Shown here piece by piece: positions 1 through 12,004 of a stretch of DNA of 64,000 bases. The position numbers and the translations under genes are program-made. The stretch spans positions 32,565,565-32,629,564 of the forward strand of contig CM050451.1 of NCBI GenBank assembly GCA_027563935.2, in the 5' to 3' direction. Numbering within the stretch: position 1 is the stretch's first letter; every line of letters starts with the position of its first letter. Under the pieces are notes generated by a model that saw nothing but the letters and a program-made list of their open reading frames with translations, had not been told where the DNA came from and ran no database searches. Source of the DNA: Costus lasius (lineage: Eukaryota > Streptophyta > Magnoliopsida > Zingiberales > Costaceae).

Positions 1-884
1 GGAGATATGATGGTTCGAACACATAAAGGTCGAAATCCAGATTTCCAGAAAACTGATTTTGTACAGCTAGATTGCAATACGGATTGAAATACGAATACAG
101 TTCGGATATGGTCGATATCATATTCAAATTAAAGCCGAATGTATCTAGTTTCATACAAAATTTATTTCGTGCAATTTGGATCTATAGGCCATGAGATATT
201 GGGGTTATAGTACACAAAGGTCAGATTAGAGAATGCAGATTTCAGCAGAACAGGATTTTAAAACCCTATAAATATTTGAATTCGACCCCATACGGATAAT
301 CATTGCAAATAACGAATTTTAATTGAATGATAATCTACAATTTAGCGGATTAGACTCCTTAGGATCGAATTACTCACCGAAAAACGTTCACAGAAGAAAA
401 ACGCCAAGACAGAGGATCACCAGGAAGTTCGTCCACCACCAGTCTGCCACCACCAGCGTCAGAAATCTTAGGAGGCGCCAAGCACAGTGAGGGGCGACAA
501 CCAAAGGCGGCTAGGGCAAGAAAACACAAAAGTCGTGAGGGAGAGGAGCCCTCACGCAATTCCTCTTTTTCTCCCACCCCAAACGGATCCAAGATCCAAT
601 AACCCAGTTAACTTAAGTGAAAAATCGGTTTTATGGGCTTACCTGGGCTTAACCACTCTGCGCCACTCCAATAATATCAGAAATATGCGCCACCATGGTG
701 GAAGGAATTCCAGGAGTAAAGAATCAAGGTTGAGGGTTCGAATCCCCAACCAAAATAATTATTTTTGCCCTGTAGGAAAAATTCCTACACTTAGGCAAAA
801 ATCCCAAAATTTTTAACAGATAAAAATACAGAAACAGAATTTCTAACCTTAAATCATAATTCAGAAAAAATCGAGGGCATTACA
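1..884 (-). mobile_element. Terminal part of a Tekay-like LTR (truncated by window edge)
   Basis: The block ends at ATTACA (884), directly followed by zinc-knuckle codons of an unrelated gag gene, so 884 is an insertion boundary. Its last 250 bases follow the same order as the end of the complete Tekay LTR at 4260-4474: a TTAAGTGAAA tract, a T-arm-like GGTTCGAATCC segment, TTATTTTTGCCCT, a TAGG...AAAAATCCC stretch and a final TTACA. Read on the minus strand it would start TGTAATGCCC, so the element lies on the minus strand and this would be its 5' LTR. The rest and the matching TSD (probably AACAA at 885-889) are outside the window. The sequence is clearly diverged from the 1817-11999 element, so it is a related but distinct family. 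Confidence 0.65.
728..751 (+). repeat. tRNA T-arm/B-box-like hairpin inside the LTR
   Basis: GGTTG and CAACC flank GGG...CCC around TTCGAAT, which reads like a tRNA T-stem and loop (GGTTCGAATCC). A matching segment (AGGTTCAAGACTCC) sits at the same relative position in the complete Tekay LTRs, around 4303-4330 and 11828-11855. No anticodon arm or D-arm is found around it, so it is not a tRNA gene. Confidence 0.5.
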
Positions 885-1816
885 AACAATGGGAACCATG
901 CTAGAGAGTGCAAAATCATTATTGATAAGGGTGAGGAACAAGTGAATGAAGTAGGGGATTATAATCAAGGTAGATCTAATGACCCTTACTCCAATACCTA
1001 CAACCCTGGTTGGCGCAACCATCCTAACCTATCTTGGAAAAGTAACAATCAAACTAGTGGGAAAAATGATAATAGGGGGTATAACCAAAGACAGTCAAAC
1101 CAGAGTCAACCCCAAAAATCTAGTTTATAAGAGATGTTTGAGAGATTCATGGGTAATCAGATGAGCAAAAATGATGAGATTATAGAAACCCTTAAGCAGA
1201 TAAACTCTAGGTTGGATGGTGTTGTTGCTCATAACAAGATGTTAGAAACTCAGATAGCACAACAGGCTAATACACCATATAGACCCCTAGGGAAATTACC
1301 TGTAGAACCTGAACCTAACCCTAGGGAATATTGCAATGCTATCACAACAAGAAGTGGGAAACAATTGAAAGATCCTAGGGAAATTTTTGATGATGACGAG
1401 GTTGAGCCGATAATTGAAATTAGCAGTGAACCTATTCTAGAATCACAACCTACAAAAGTACAGCCCCATCCTAGCTCTCCACCTTCAAAAGATGGTGATT
1501 TGCTCTCTAAAGTTGCTGATCCTAAAACTAGTTTGCCACCACCATATAGCCCACCTATTCCTTTTCCCCAAAGGATTGTGCAAGATAAGTTAGATAGGCA
1601 GTTTGAGAAATTTTTGGAGGTTTTGAAAAAGTTGTATATTAATATTCCGCTCACTGATGCTATTTCTCAAATGCCTACATATGAAAAATTTTTTAAAAAA
1701 TTTTTATCTAACAAGAGAAAAATAGAAGATTATGGCACTATTGCTTTAACTGAGGAATGTAGTGCCATCATTCAAAACAAGCTGCCACCCAAATTGAAAG
1801 ATCCAGGTAGCTTTTC
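885..1816 (+). pseudogene. Athila/Tat-like Ty3 gag, 3' portion (element A, left half)
   Basis: The reading frame starts inside a CCHC zinc knuckle (GNHARECK) and runs through a linker rich in Asn and Gln (SNDPYSNTYNPGW). After an in-frame TAA at 1128-1130 it continues from about 1134 (MFERFMGNQ, LETQIAQQANTPYRPLG, CNAITTRSGKQL, PYSPPIPFPQRIVQ, KLPPKLKDPGSFS). These are typical of the gag C-terminal region of Athila/Tat-type Ty3 elements, which links gag to protease. At 1816 the frame is cut by the Tekay insertion and resumes at 12000 (GSFS then VPCSIG). The N-terminal gag part lies left of the window or was displaced by the LTR at 1-884. It is inactive because of the stop and two insertions. 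A homologous, better preserved region is at 34300-35400. Confidence 0.85.
1812..1816. repeat. Target-site duplication TTTTC (left) of the Tekay element
   Basis: TTTTC directly precedes the TGTAACGCCC end of the element. The same five bases follow its other end at 12000-12004. Removing the element and one copy restores the protease frame of element A. Confidence 0.95.
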
Positions 1817-2626
1817 TGTAACGCCCCTCGATACTTAACCCCGAATTTCACGCAGAAATCACACGAGGAACGTCACGAGAGAAAAACAAAAGAAAGCCAA
1901 GATCATACTACGAACAAAGCTAGGGAATAAAAGACCTGAAAACTTATACAAAAATCCGGCAGCATGTATACGTACATACCAGGTTCGGGGAAAGTTCCCA
2001 TACATGTACATGCTGTACTGATTCATAACAACAAGTAATTTCAACTTATAAATACTGAACATAAGCGAATCAGATCACAACTCCGTACTATACATATACG
2101 GAGGCAAAATCGCATACCACAGAACAGACTAAACATAAAATCTTATCAAAACGCTGAAAATGCCACAAACGAAATCTTGTAACAAAATGGGCCTAAGCCC
2201 TCACATGTAACCAAAATACATCGTTCATCATCCAAAGCAAAATACAACTGATACAGGCACGCAGGCCCCAGATAACAAAATCAAGACACAAGTATTCAAA
2301 TACCAAAATTGTTTACAAGATCCATATCACAAAACCCAAAGCTTCATCAAGCCACTCGGTATAATCTCAAAGGTGCATAACGCCGTATCAATCACCGTCC
2401 CTCACCTGTAGATTTTAGAGGGGGTGAGCTAACAGCTCCGCAAGTGAGAACCTTATGGAACCCCCCCATTAATACATTCAAAAATAGCATACAAGGTTTT
2501 TCAAAACATTTACCAAATGCGATTATCAAATATCAAATCAAATACAGATAAGAATACAAACTTACAAAATAATCCACATGGCGAAATCTAATCATAATAC
2601 AACCAAACCAAAATATAGACTTACAT

Positions 2627-2682
2627 ATCATATGGCAAAACAGAACACATACGTATCATATGGCAAAACAGAACACATACGT
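2627..2682. repeat. 28-bp tandem repeat, two copies (three in the other LTR)
   Basis: ATCATATGGCAAAACAGAAC plus ACATACGT occurs at 2627-2654 and 2655-2682. The 5' LTR has three copies at 10124-10207. The extra unit accounts for the whole 28-bp length difference between the LTRs. Confidence 0.95.
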
Positions 2683-2808
2683 GGATGCACATCCCATCCT
2701 AACATATCCAAATCCAGAACAGAACGAAATGACCACAAAGGTCCGACCCTTCCCTCGTCAGGGCTCAGAGAATGCATGCATGCCAAACAGTAGGGGAGAA
2801 ATCAGGAG

Positions 2809-3064
2809 GTGGCCCCCGTCTAGCTAAGACGTGGCACGCTGATCTCCACCTACCCACTCAGACAATGTGGTAAATCAAGAGGTGGCCCCCGCCAAGTCAC
2901 GGCGTGGCACTTTGTTTTCCCCACATTGGTCTCACAGCAGTCAGAGAGTTCAAGAGGTGGCCCTCGCTTACCAGTAGCGTGGCACTTTGTCTCTCTTATG
3001 CTAAACTAATCACATCTGTGAAGGAAGATCAAGCGGTGGCCCCCGCCTGACTAGGGCGTGGCAC
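2809..3064. repeat. Four tandem 29-nt hairpins with covarying stems in the Tekay LTR
   Basis: Hairpins lie at 2809-2837, 2882-2910, 2957-2985 and 3036-3064, about 75 bp apart and each exactly 29 nt. The pattern is GTGG-CC-(C/T)-4-nt arm-loop-4-nt arm-TGGCAC. The inner arms are CGTC/GACG, CGCC/GGCG, CGCT/AGCG and CGCC/GGCG, so pairing is kept although the bases change. The other LTR carries the same set (first copy 10334-10362). Function unknown. Confidence 0.8.
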
Positions 3065-4474
3065 TTTGCCCCACTTCACAATATCTCCAGGGTCACACAT
3101 AATGGATATGATTTACACCGCACACATATAGCAAAAGACTAATACCCGGATATCTAACTTATCGAATTCACCACTCACAATTAATTAAACAGCATAGACA
3201 GGGTAGTCCTTAAGTTTCATGCAATTAGGTTAGGAAGATACCATGCTAAGTTCTCAACCAATGTTCCCACGCAGGTATAATGTGTTAATCCTAGATTTCA
3301 TGCAATTAGATTGTAACATCTACATTCTAGGTTATCAAACAGAACTTCCACCCAAGCAGATTAATTACAAGCATTGCACACATTTATCATCACTTAATTT
3401 CAAGAGAACGATTACACATATAACTATGCATAGAAAATTCCTAAAATTAAGCAAAAATCATATTTAAGTACCATATGAACTCAATTACATGAATAACATC
3501 TTTGCCCCAAAAGTTAACTGAACATTGACCAAAATACCCCTAGGGCAAATTTCGGCCAGCATGAATTAAGGCTCCAAAAATAGTATAAAATTCATGATAA
3601 ATTCCCTTATACTTCTAATTTCATGAATCCTAAGTTTTCCCCAAAAGTTAGCATGAAATTTCATCAATTTAGGGCATGGGCGCATGTCATACTCTAGGGT
3701 TTTTCATGACTACATTATACAATCAAATTGAAGATCCAAATCATGATAATTCATCCTCCTAAGACATCTAGTCAAGTAAAGAACGAAAAGCCCTATGATT
3801 AGAGCCCCTAAATCTGATTTTCGAAACTTCAAATGGTGTTCATGGTTTCATGGTAAGGGAACATTCAAACCTACTCGTTTTTCCCATCATTAAGCAAGGA
3901 AACATGTCAAGGAAAGATCATAAACTTGGAATAGAGGTAACATAAGGTTTCCACTCGCCTTGGGAATGACTTGCAAGCCAACCGTGAGCAAGAGAGCCGC
4001 CGGAAACCTCCACACGCCGCCGCCGTCCACCACACCGGAAGGCCAAGCGCCGCCGCCGCCGGAAAGCTCACCGGAAGAGGAGCTGGGCGAAGGGGGAAGG
4101 CGCTGCCAAAGTCGTCCACGAGAGGGAGAAGGAGAATGTAAGGGGCGGCTAGGGTTAGACCAAATTTCGAAAGTAACTTAAGTGGAGCCAAATCACTTAA
4201 GTGAAATCTGAATTGTAATTGCATACTCACATAATACGTAGGCGCCCACATACATAACACAAAGACTGGGCTGGAACTCTGGTAGCCAGGACAACATGCA
4301 CAGGAGAGGTCTCAGGTTCAAGACTCCTCCACAGCAACTTATTTTTGCCCTACAGGAGAATAACTTTCCCCTTAGCCAAAAATCCCACCATCAAGGTTAA
4401 TAAATGCCTGATTATAGGTAATTAAAATGAGTCACATACCGAGGTTTAATACATCAAAATTCTCGGGTTTTACA

Positions 4475-4487
4475 TCCTCTCCTCCTT
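4475..4487 (-). promoter_or_regulatory. Polypurine tract of the Tekay element
   Basis: On the minus strand AAGGAGGAGAGGA immediately precedes the TGTAA start of the 3' LTR. This is the expected place and composition for the plus-strand DNA primer. Confidence 0.9.
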
Positions 4488-4504
4488 AAAAAGGCTTTAG
4501 TCCT

Positions 4505-7500
4505 CTAAAGCAAATCGGGAGCAGATTCAAACAAATGTGGGTAATCCTTTCTCATATCGGTTTCCAACTCCCAAGTAGCTTCTTCCACGGACTGATTTCC
4601 CCAAATAACTTTCACTAGAGGTATCACCTTGTTTCGAAGGACTCTCTCTTTTCTATCCACAATCTTAAGTGGCCTTTCCACATAAGTCAGATTTTCATCA
4701 ATTTGCAAAGGTGTTGAATCCAAGATATGTGACGGGTCATGACAATACTTCCTAAGCACGGATACGTGAAACACACTGTGCAGATGCTCCAAGGATGGCA
4801 GTAAGGCTAATCGGTAAGCAACCGGTCCAACCCTCTCGATGATATCAAACGGACCCACATATCTAGGGCTTAATTTCCCTTTCTTTCCAAATCGCATCAC
4901 ACCTTTTGTAGGAGAAACCTTAACAAATACATGTTCTCCCACCATGAATTCCAGAGGTCTCCTTCTCACATCAGCATACCTTTTCTGCCTATCCTGTGCA
5001 GCCTTTAGTTTTTCTTGAATAATCTTTACCTTATCTGTGGCTTCCTGCACAGCATCAGACTGGAGCAAGGTTCTATCACCTACCTCCTCCCAACTCAAGG
5101 GAGTTCTGCATCTTCTTCCGTACAATGCCTCGTACGGGGCCATCTGGATACTAGAGTGGTAACTATTGTTGTAGGTAAACTCAATCAGGGCTAAGTCTCT
5201 GTCCCACTCACCATGCCAATCAATGATGTAAGATCTCAGCAAGTCCTCCAATGTCTGTATGGTCCTCTCAGTCTGCCCATCGGACTGCGGGTGATATGCA
5301 GTGCTAAAACTGAGCTTGGTGCCCAAATCTTCCTGAAGCTTCTTCCAAAACCGAGATAAGAACCTGGAATCGCGGTCAGATACAATATCCACCGGAACAC
5401 CATGCAATCTCACAATCTCGTCAATGTATAACCTGGCAAGCCTCTCCAAAGGATAAGTCATCTTGATAGGCAAAAAGTGGGCGGACTTAGTAAGTCTGTC
5501 CACGATAACCCAAATAGCATCGTGCCCTTTTCTGGTCCGGGGTAATCCACAGACAAAGTCCATGCTGATATTTTCCCATTTCCACAGAGGAATCTGAAGT
5601 GGTTGGAGGGATCCACCCGGTCTCTGATGCTCGGCTTTAACCGTCTGGCATGTCAAACATCTAGCCACATACTGCGCCACATCATTCTTCATCCCTTGCC
5701 ACCAGAAACTTTTCTTCAGGTCCTGATACATTCTGGTACTACCAGGGTGAATAGAATACTTAGAACTGTGGCCTTCAGCTAAAATCTCCTGTCTCAACTT
5801 AGGGTCCTCAGGGACACAGACCCTTCCATGGAACCTAAGCAAACCATCTGTGGATAGGTTGAAATCCTCAATCAATCCCATCTCCAGTTTTTCTTTCCAT
5901 TTCAAAATTTCAGGATCAACCAACTGTGCTTTGCTCAACTTTTGTAAAATATCAGACTCAACTCTAAGTGCAGCAACAAAACACTTATTACCACGAGGTG
6001 TCACATCCAATCGAAGTCTACTGAACTCATCAAGTAAGCGCCACTCCTGCACAAGAAGTGCAGCCATAGAGGTCACAGGCCGCCTGCTCAATGCGTCCGC
6101 AACCACATTTGCCTTACCCTCCTGATAGTGAATAGTAAAATCATAATCTTTGATCAGTTCCATCCACCGCCGCTGCTGCATGTTGAGTTCTTTCTGGGTA
6201 AATATGTATTTGAGGCTCTGATGGTCGGTGTACAAATCAAAAGTCTGACCCAGCAGATAATGACGCCAAATCTTCAATGCAAACACCACTGCAGCCAACT
6301 CCAAGTCATGGGTAGGGTAGTTGGACTCGTATTCCTTTAACTGCCTGGAAGCATAGGCAACCACCTTACCATGCTGCATGAGTACACAGCCCAAACCTTT
6401 GCCAGAGGCGTCCGTGTACACAGTGAAACCTTCGCCGCCACTAGGTATAGTGAGAATCGGTGCACTAGTCAAACGCTTCTTCAGCTCGAGGAAACTTTCC
6501 TCGCACTTGACATCCCAGATAAAATCAGCATTCTTCCTGGTCAACTTTGTTAAAGGGCCCGCCAGCTTGGAAAACCCTTCAACAAATCTGCGGTAGTAAC
6601 CTGCTAAGCCCAAGAAACTTCGAATCTCAAATGTATTTGTTGGTCTTCCCCAGCTAATAATAGCCTCTACCTTAGCTGGATCCACAGACACACCCTGTCC
6701 AGATATCACATGTCCCAAAAAGTTAATCTTCTCCAACCAGAACTCGCATTTACTGGCCTTGGCATACAACCTTTTACTTCTCAGAATTTCCATCACCTTG
6801 CGTAAGTCCTGTGCGTGATCTTGAGCACTCCGCGAGTAAACCAAAATGTCATCGATAAATACAACCACGCATTTATCCAGGAGATGGTGAAACATCCTAT
6901 TCATAAGATCCATAAAGACAGCAGGGGCATTCGTTAGTCCAAAAGGCATAACTAAAAATTCATAATGCCCATACCTTGTCCTGAATGCTGTCTTAACTAC
7001 ATCCTCCTCTCTGACCTTCAGCTGATAATACCCAGACCTTAAGTCAATCTTGGAGAAGACAGTAGCGCCCTGTAACTGATCGAAGAGATCATCAATACGG
7101 GGCAGAGGGTACTTGTTCTTAACTGTTACCTGGTTCAGCTGACGGTAATCGATGCACATTCTCAGTGATCCGTCCTTCTTCTTTACAAACAACACAGGCG
7201 CTCCCCAAGGAGACGCGCTAGGCCTGATGTACCCTTTTTCTAGCAATTCTTCCAGCTGTTTCTTCAACTCAGCCAATTCAGAGGTGGCCATGCGGTAAGG
7301 GGCTTTAGAGATTGGGGCAGTGCCAGGTATCAAGTCAATACTGAATTCCACTTCCCGGTCAGGTGGTAAACCAGATAACTCATCAGAAAATACATCTGGG
7401 AATTCATTCACCACATGTATATAAGTCAAATCAGATACAGGTTCATCCTGAACCTTCACATGTGCCAAGTAGCCTTTACAGCCGCCAGCCAATAACTTTT

Positions 7501-9124
7501 GAGCATGCAGGAAAGAGATCACATGTAACCCCTGATCTGCAATCAAACCTTTGATATGCAATTGGTGACCATCACTCAAATTCAGAGTCACCAACTTTTC
7601 AAAACAATCCAGGGTGGCATGGTAAGAGGACAACCAGTCCATCCCTAATATCACATCATAGTCAAGCATGTCAAGCAATATCAAATCAACAAACAAGTCA
7701 TATTCCTCTATCCTAAGCATGCAATCAGGATAAAGCACATCTGTTACCAGGGAATCACCCATAGGGGTGCAGACAGATATAGCACAATCAAGAGTCTCAG
7801 GTGCCACAGGCATATAACGAACAAAATGGACTGATACGAAAGAGAGATTGGCACCAGGATCAAATAAAACACGTGCTAACTGATCGAAAACAAAAAGAGT
7901 ACCTTCCACAACTGACTTAGAAGCCCTGGCGTCCTTCTCAGCAATAGCATATACTCGAGTCTGCACTGTGGGCTTATCGGTACCCTGAGATGAAGACTTC
8001 AGCTGTGGGCAGTCTTTGATACGGTGTTCGGCCTTACCACACCTGAAACAAGCCCCTGACTTCTTATAGCAGTCCTTGATCTCGTGACCACTGCTTCCAC
8101 AATGATAGCACTTTCTGCCTTCCACGGTATCACCTCGGGCAGATTTAAAATTCTTCTGGTAGGGAGGATGCCTACCTTTCTTATCCTTGTGCTTATATTG
8201 TTTCTTTTCATGACTCTGGGGAACTGGAGCAACAGTCTCCACAACAGGGGTTGGGGCAATCACCACTGCCTGCTCAGAAATTGATCTCTCCACTGTGAGA
8301 GCCCTCTCTAAAACCTCAGCATAGGTCTCTAGATGTAATGCCACAATCCGATCTCTGATATCTTTTCTCAAACCCCTCTGAAACTTCCTGGCCCTTAGTT
8401 CCTCAGTGCTGACCAAATGGGGAGCATACTTGGACAACTGGGTGAACATGATATCATATTGAGCCACAGAAAGGTCACCCTGCACCAGGTGGATAAACTC
8501 CACCTCCTTCTCTTCATTCATGCTAGGTGGAAAGTACTTGTCATTAAATTTCCTCATGAAGTAAACCCAGTCTACAGTATCCCCTTTTTCAGTTGCTAGC
8601 CTCTCAACTCCTTTCCACCATATCTCGGCATTCCCCTTCAGCATATATACTGACAGGCACAGTTTATCCTCTTCACTACTTCGCATCACCGCAAAAATCT
8701 TATCTAGGTCAGCAAGCCAGTCCTCAGCTGCTCTAGGCCCTGGGCTCCCATAAAAAGCTGGAGGGTTCATACGCTGAAATTCCTTCACCAGTTGTGCATA
8801 CCTCTTATGCCCATTCTCCTGAGAACTCCCCACATTCTCCTTCTCAGCCGACTGTGGCTGGGAATGAGACTGGGACTGCATCTGCTGCTGCATCTGCTGG
8901 TGAAATTCTTGTTGCTGATCGCGGTTCTGCTGCAGGAGTTGCTGCTGAAACTCATGATGCTGCTCACGCTGTTCCCTCATCATCTGTTGCTGTTCTTGCA
9001 TAGCCTGAGCCTGCTGCTGGATGAGGGCACCCTGTTGTTGAATCATACTACTCATAGACTCTAAAGCCCTCATAAAGCCAGCCATCTGATCATCAGCATT
9101 ACCCCTGGGTCGAACCATTCTCAC
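4505..9124 (-). CDS. Intact Gag-Pol polyprotein of a Tekay/Del chromovirus (1539 aa)
   Basis: A single uninterrupted frame encodes all functions for retrotransposition. The N-terminal 110 residues are Gln-rich and likely coiled coil. The gag core follows (about 110-290), then two zinc knuckles near 338-375 ([14 protein letters not shown] and [14 protein letters not shown]). The aspartic protease motif [10 protein letters not shown] is near 420. Reverse transcriptase has the active site VFIDDILVY near 755. RNase H starts near 900 ([10 protein letters not shown]). Integrase has an HHCC finger (about 1117-1160) and a DD35E core: D in SMDFVCG, D in SDRD, and E in DGQTERT with exactly 35 residues between the last two. 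The C-terminus ([14 protein letters not shown]...YPHLF) resembles the Tekay/Del chromodomain that directs integration to heterochromatin. The first Met of the open frame was taken as start. No stop or frameshift was seen. Confidence 0.95.
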   Translation of the reverse strand: MRMVRPRGNADDQMAGFMRALESMSSMIQQQGALIQQQAQAMQEQQQMMREQREQHHEFQQQLLQQNRDQQQEFHQQMQQQMQSQSHSQPQSAEKENVGSSQENGHKRYAQLVKEFQRMNPPAFYGSPGPRAAEDWLADLDKIFAVMRSSEEDKLCLSVYMLKGNAEIWWKGVERLATEKGDTVDWVYFMRKFNDKYFPPSMNEEKEVEFIHLVQGDLSVAQYDIMFTQLSKYAPHLVSTEELRARKFQRGLRKDIRDRIVALHLETYAEVLERALTVERSISEQAVVIAPTPVVETVAPVPQSHEKKQYKHKDKKGRHPPYQKNFKSARGDTVEGRKCYHCGSSGHEIKDCYKKSGACFRCGKAEHRIKDCPQLKSSSQGTDKPTVQTRVYAIAEKDARASKSVVEGTLFVFDQLARVLFDPGANLSFVSVHFVRYMPVAPETLDCAISVCTPMGDSLVTDVLYPDCMLRIEEYDLFVDLILLDMLDYDVILGMDWLSSYHATLDCFEKLVTLNLSDGHQLHIKGLIADQGLHVISFLHAQKLLAGGCKGYLAHVKVQDEPVSDLTYIHVVNEFPDVFSDELSGLPPDREVEFSIDLIPGTAPISKAPYRMATSELAELKKQLEELLEKGYIRPSASPWGAPVLFVKKKDGSLRMCIDYRQLNQVTVKNKYPLPRIDDLFDQLQGATVFSKIDLRSGYYQLKVREEDVVKTAFRTRYGHYEFLVMPFGLTNAPAVFMDLMNRMFHHLLDKCVVVFIDDILVYSRSAQDHAQDLRKVMEILRSKRLYAKASKCEFWLEKINFLGHVISGQGVSVDPAKVEAIISWGRPTNTFEIRSFLGLAGYYRRFVEGFSKLAGPLTKLTRKNADFIWDVKCEESFLELKKRLTSAPILTIPSGGEGFTVYTDASGKGLGCVLMQHGKVVAYASRQLKEYESNYPTHDLELAAVVFALKIWRHYLLGQTFDLYTDHQSLKYIFTQKELNMQQRRWMELIKDYDFTIHYQEGKANVVADALSRRPVTSMAALLVQEWRLLDEFSRLRLDVTPRGNKCFVAALRVESDILQKLSKAQLVDPEILKWKEKLEMGLIEDFNLSTDGLLRFHGRVCVPEDPKLRQEILAEGHSSKYSIHPGSTRMYQDLKKSFWWQGMKNDVAQYVARCLTCQTVKAEHQRPGGSLQPLQIPLWKWENISMDFVCGLPRTRKGHDAIWVIVDRLTKSAHFLPIKMTYPLERLARLYIDEIVRLHGVPVDIVSDRDSRFLSRFWKKLQEDLGTKLSFSTAYHPQSDGQTERTIQTLEDLLRSYIIDWHGEWDRDLALIEFTYNNSYHSSIQMAPYEALYGRRCRTPLSWEEVGDRTLLQSDAVQEATDKVKIIQEKLKAAQDRQKRYADVRRRPLEFMVGEHVFVKVSPTKGVMRFGKKGKLSPRYVGPFDIIERVGPVAYRLALLPSLEHLHSVFHVSVLRKYCHDPSHILDSTPLQIDENLTYVERPLKIVDRKERVLRNKVIPLVKVIWGNQSVEEATWELETDMRKDYPHLFESAPDLL

Positions 9125-9293
9125 CTTCCTGCACCTTGCAAGACAAGATAAACAATAATTTCCTTATCTTACTAGCAACCAATTCCTTACTGGGTTTATT
9201 TCTATGCAATACACACACAATGTTTTACCACCCAGATCTGATTCTATGCAATACACAAACAATGTTTTAACACCCAGATCTAATACTCGCTAG

Positions 9294-9311
9294 AAACTGC
9301 CTCTGATACCA
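9294..9311 (-). promoter_or_regulatory. Primer binding site, tRNA-iMet type (Tekay element)
   Basis: The minus strand reads TGGTATCAGAGGCAGTTT, two bases inside the 5' LTR. It matches the complement of the initiator tRNA-Met 3' end at 16 of 18 positions. Confidence 0.9.
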
Positions 9312-9313
9312 TA

Positions 9314-11999
9314 TGTAACGCCCCTCGATACTTAACCCCGAATTTCACGCGGAAATCACACGAGGAACGTCACGAGAGAAAAACAAAAGAAAGCCAAGAT
9401 CATACTACGAACAAAGCTAGGGAATAAAAGACCTGAAAACTTATACAAAAATCCGGCAGCATGTATACGTACATACCAGGTTCGGGGAAAGTTCCCATAC
9501 ATGTACATGCTGTACTGATTCATAACAACAAGTAATTTCAACTTATAAATACTGAACATAAGCGAATCAGATCACAACTCCGTACTATACATATACGGAG
9601 GCAAAATCGCATACCACAGAACAGACTAAACATAAAATCTTATCAAAACGCTGAAAATGCCACAAACGAAATCTTGTAACAAAATGGGCCTAAGCCCTCA
9701 CATGTAACCAAAATACATCGTTCATCATCCAAAGCAAAATACAACTGATACAGGCACGCAGGCCCCAGATAACAAAATCAAGACACAAGTATTCAAATAC
9801 CAAAATTGTTTACAAGATCCATATCACAAAACCCAAAGCTTCATCAAGCCACTCGGTATAATCTCAAAGGTGCATAACGCCGTATCAATCACCGTCCCTC
9901 ACCTGTAGATTTTAGAGGGGGTGAGCTAACAGCTCCGCAAGTGAGAACCTTATGGAACCCCCCCATTAATACATTCAAAAATAGCATACAAGGTTTTTCA
10001 AAACATTTACCAAATGCGATTATCAAATATCAAATCAAATACAGATAAGAATACAAACTTACAAAATAATCCACATGGCGAAATCTAATCATAATACAAC
10101 CAAACCAAAATATAGACTTACATATCATATGGCAAAACAGAACACATACGTATCATATGGCAAAACAGAACACATACGTATCATATGGCAAAACAGAACA
10201 CATACGTGGATGCACATCCCATCCTAACATATCCAAATCCAGAACAGAACGAAATGACCACAAAGGTCCGACCCTTCCCTCGTCAGGGCTCAGAGAATGC
10301 ATGCATGCCAAACAGTAGGGGAGAAATCAGGAGGTGGCCCCCGTCTAGCTAAGACGTGGCACGCTGATCTCCACCTACCCACTCAGACAATGTGGTAAAT
10401 CAAGAGGTGGCCCCCGCCAAGTCACGGCGTGGCACTTTGTTTTCCCCACATTGGTCTCACAGCAGTCAGAGAGTTCAAGAGGTGGCCCTCGCTTACCAGT
10501 AGCGTGGCACTTTGTCTCTCTTATGCTAAACTAATCACATCTGTGAAGGAAGATCAAGCGGTGGCCCCCGCCTGACTAGGGCGTGGCACTTTGCCCCACT
10601 TCACAATATCTCCAGGGTCACACATAATGGATATGATTTACACCGCACACATATAGCAAAAGACTAATACCCGGATATCTAACTTATCGAATTCACCACT
10701 CACAATTAATTAAACAGCATAGACAGGGTAGTCCTTAAGTTTCATGCAATTAGGTTAGGAAGATACCATGCTAAGTTCTCAACCAATGTTCCCACGCAGG
10801 TATAATGTGTTAATCCTAGATTTCATGCAATTAGATTGTAACATCTACATTCTAGGTTATCAAACAGAACTTCCACCCAAGCAGATTAATTACAAGCATT
10901 GCACACATTTATCATCACTTAATTTCAAGAGAACGATTACACATATAACTATGCATAGAAAATTCCTAAAATTAAGCAAAAATCATATTTAAGTACCATA
11001 TGAACTCAATTACATGAATAACATCTTTGCCCCAAAAGTTAACTGAACATTGACCAAAATACCCCTAGGGCAAATTTCGGCCAGCATGAATTAAGGCTCC
11101 AAAAATAGTATAAAATTCATGATAAATTCCCTTATACTTCTAATTTCATGAATCCTAAGTTTTCCCCAAAAGTTAGCATGAAATTTCATCAATTTAGGGC
11201 ATGGGCGCATGTCATACTCTAGGGTTTTTCATGACTACATTATACAATCAAATTGAAGATCCAAATCATGATAATTCATCCTCCTAAGACATCTAGTCAA
11301 GTAAAGAACGAAAAGCCCTATGATTAGAGCCCCTAAATCTGATTTTCGAAACTTCAAATGGTGTTCATGGTTTCATGGTAAGGGAACATTCAAACCTACT
11401 CGTTTTTCCCATCATTAAGCAAGGAAACATGTCAAGGAAAGATCATAAACTTGGAATAGAGGTAACATAAGGTTTCCACTCGCCTTGGGAATGACTTGCA
11501 AGCCAACCGTGAGCAAGAGAGCCGCCGGAAACCTCCACACGCCGCCGCCGTCCACCACACCGGAAGGCCAAGCGCCGCCGCCGCCGGAAAGCTCACCGGA
11601 AGAGGAGCTGGGCGAAGGGGGAAGGCGCTGCCAAAGTCGTCCACGAGAGGGAGAAGGAGAATGTAAGGGGCGGCTAGGGTTAGACCAAATTTCGAAAGTA
11701 ACTTAAGTGGAGCCAAATCACTTAAGTGAAATCTGAATTGTAATTGCATACTCACATAATACGTAGGCGCCCACATACATAACACAAAGACTGGGCTGGA
11801 ACTCTGGTAGCCAGGACAACATGCACAGGAGAGGTCTCAGGTTCAAGACTCCTCCACAGCAACTTATTTTTGCCCTACAGGAGAATAACTTTCCCCTTAG
11901 CCAAAAATCCCACCATCAAGGTTAATAAATGCCTGATTATAGGTAATTAAAATGAGTCACATACCGAGGTTTAATACATCAAAATTCTCGGGTTTTACA
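9314..11999 (-). repeat. 5' LTR of the Tekay element
   Basis: 2686 bp, colinear with 1817-4474 throughout. It carries three 28-bp units (10124-10207) and the same four hairpins (10334-10589). Transcription of the element must start in this copy and run leftwards. I could not fix the TATA box. Confidence 0.95.
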
Positions 12000-12004
12000 T
12001 TTTC
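12000..12004. repeat. Target-site duplication TTTTC (right) of the Tekay element
   Basis: It is identical to 1812-1816 and adjoins GGTTTTACA, the end of the element. Confidence 0.95.

Larger units (their letters stand above)
1817..4474 (-). repeat. 3' LTR of the Tekay element
   Basis: 2658 bp, TGTAACGCCC at the left and GGTTTTACA at the right as read on the plus strand. It contains two copies of a 28-bp tandem unit (2627-2682), four tandem hairpins (2809-3064), a CCG-rich tract (about 3990-4090) and a T-arm-like segment (about 4303-4330). Open frames inside it (for example 3907-4260) have no recognisable motif and are duplicated in the other LTR, so I do not call them genes. Confidence 0.95.
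1817..11999 (-). mobile_element. Complete Tekay/Del-type Ty3 (chromovirus) LTR retrotransposon
   Basis: This is a full-length 10.18-kb element on the minus strand: 5' LTR 9314-11999, initiator-Met primer site, single gag-pol ORF 9124-4505, purine tract, 3' LTR 1817-4474. It is flanked by the 5-bp TSD TTTTC. The LTRs (2658 and 2686 bp) differ in length by exactly one 28-bp tandem unit. By eye I saw only one base difference near their start (CGCAG at about 1854, CGCGG at about 9351). The intact 1539-residue ORF and near-identical LTRs mark a very recent insertion, probably still able to transpose. It interrupts the protease region of the older element A. The long LTRs and chromodomain-like C-terminus fit the Tekay/Del clade. 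Confidence 0.95.

Noticed and set aside
728..751. Possible tRNA gene
   Set aside because: Only a T-arm-like hairpin; no D-arm, anticodon arm or acceptor stem at the right distances.
3907..4260. 117-codon minus-strand frame in the Tekay LTR (also 11432-11785)
   Set aside because: Lies in the LTR over a CCG-rich tract, has no domain, and overlaps an equally open frame on the other strand (3960-4181).
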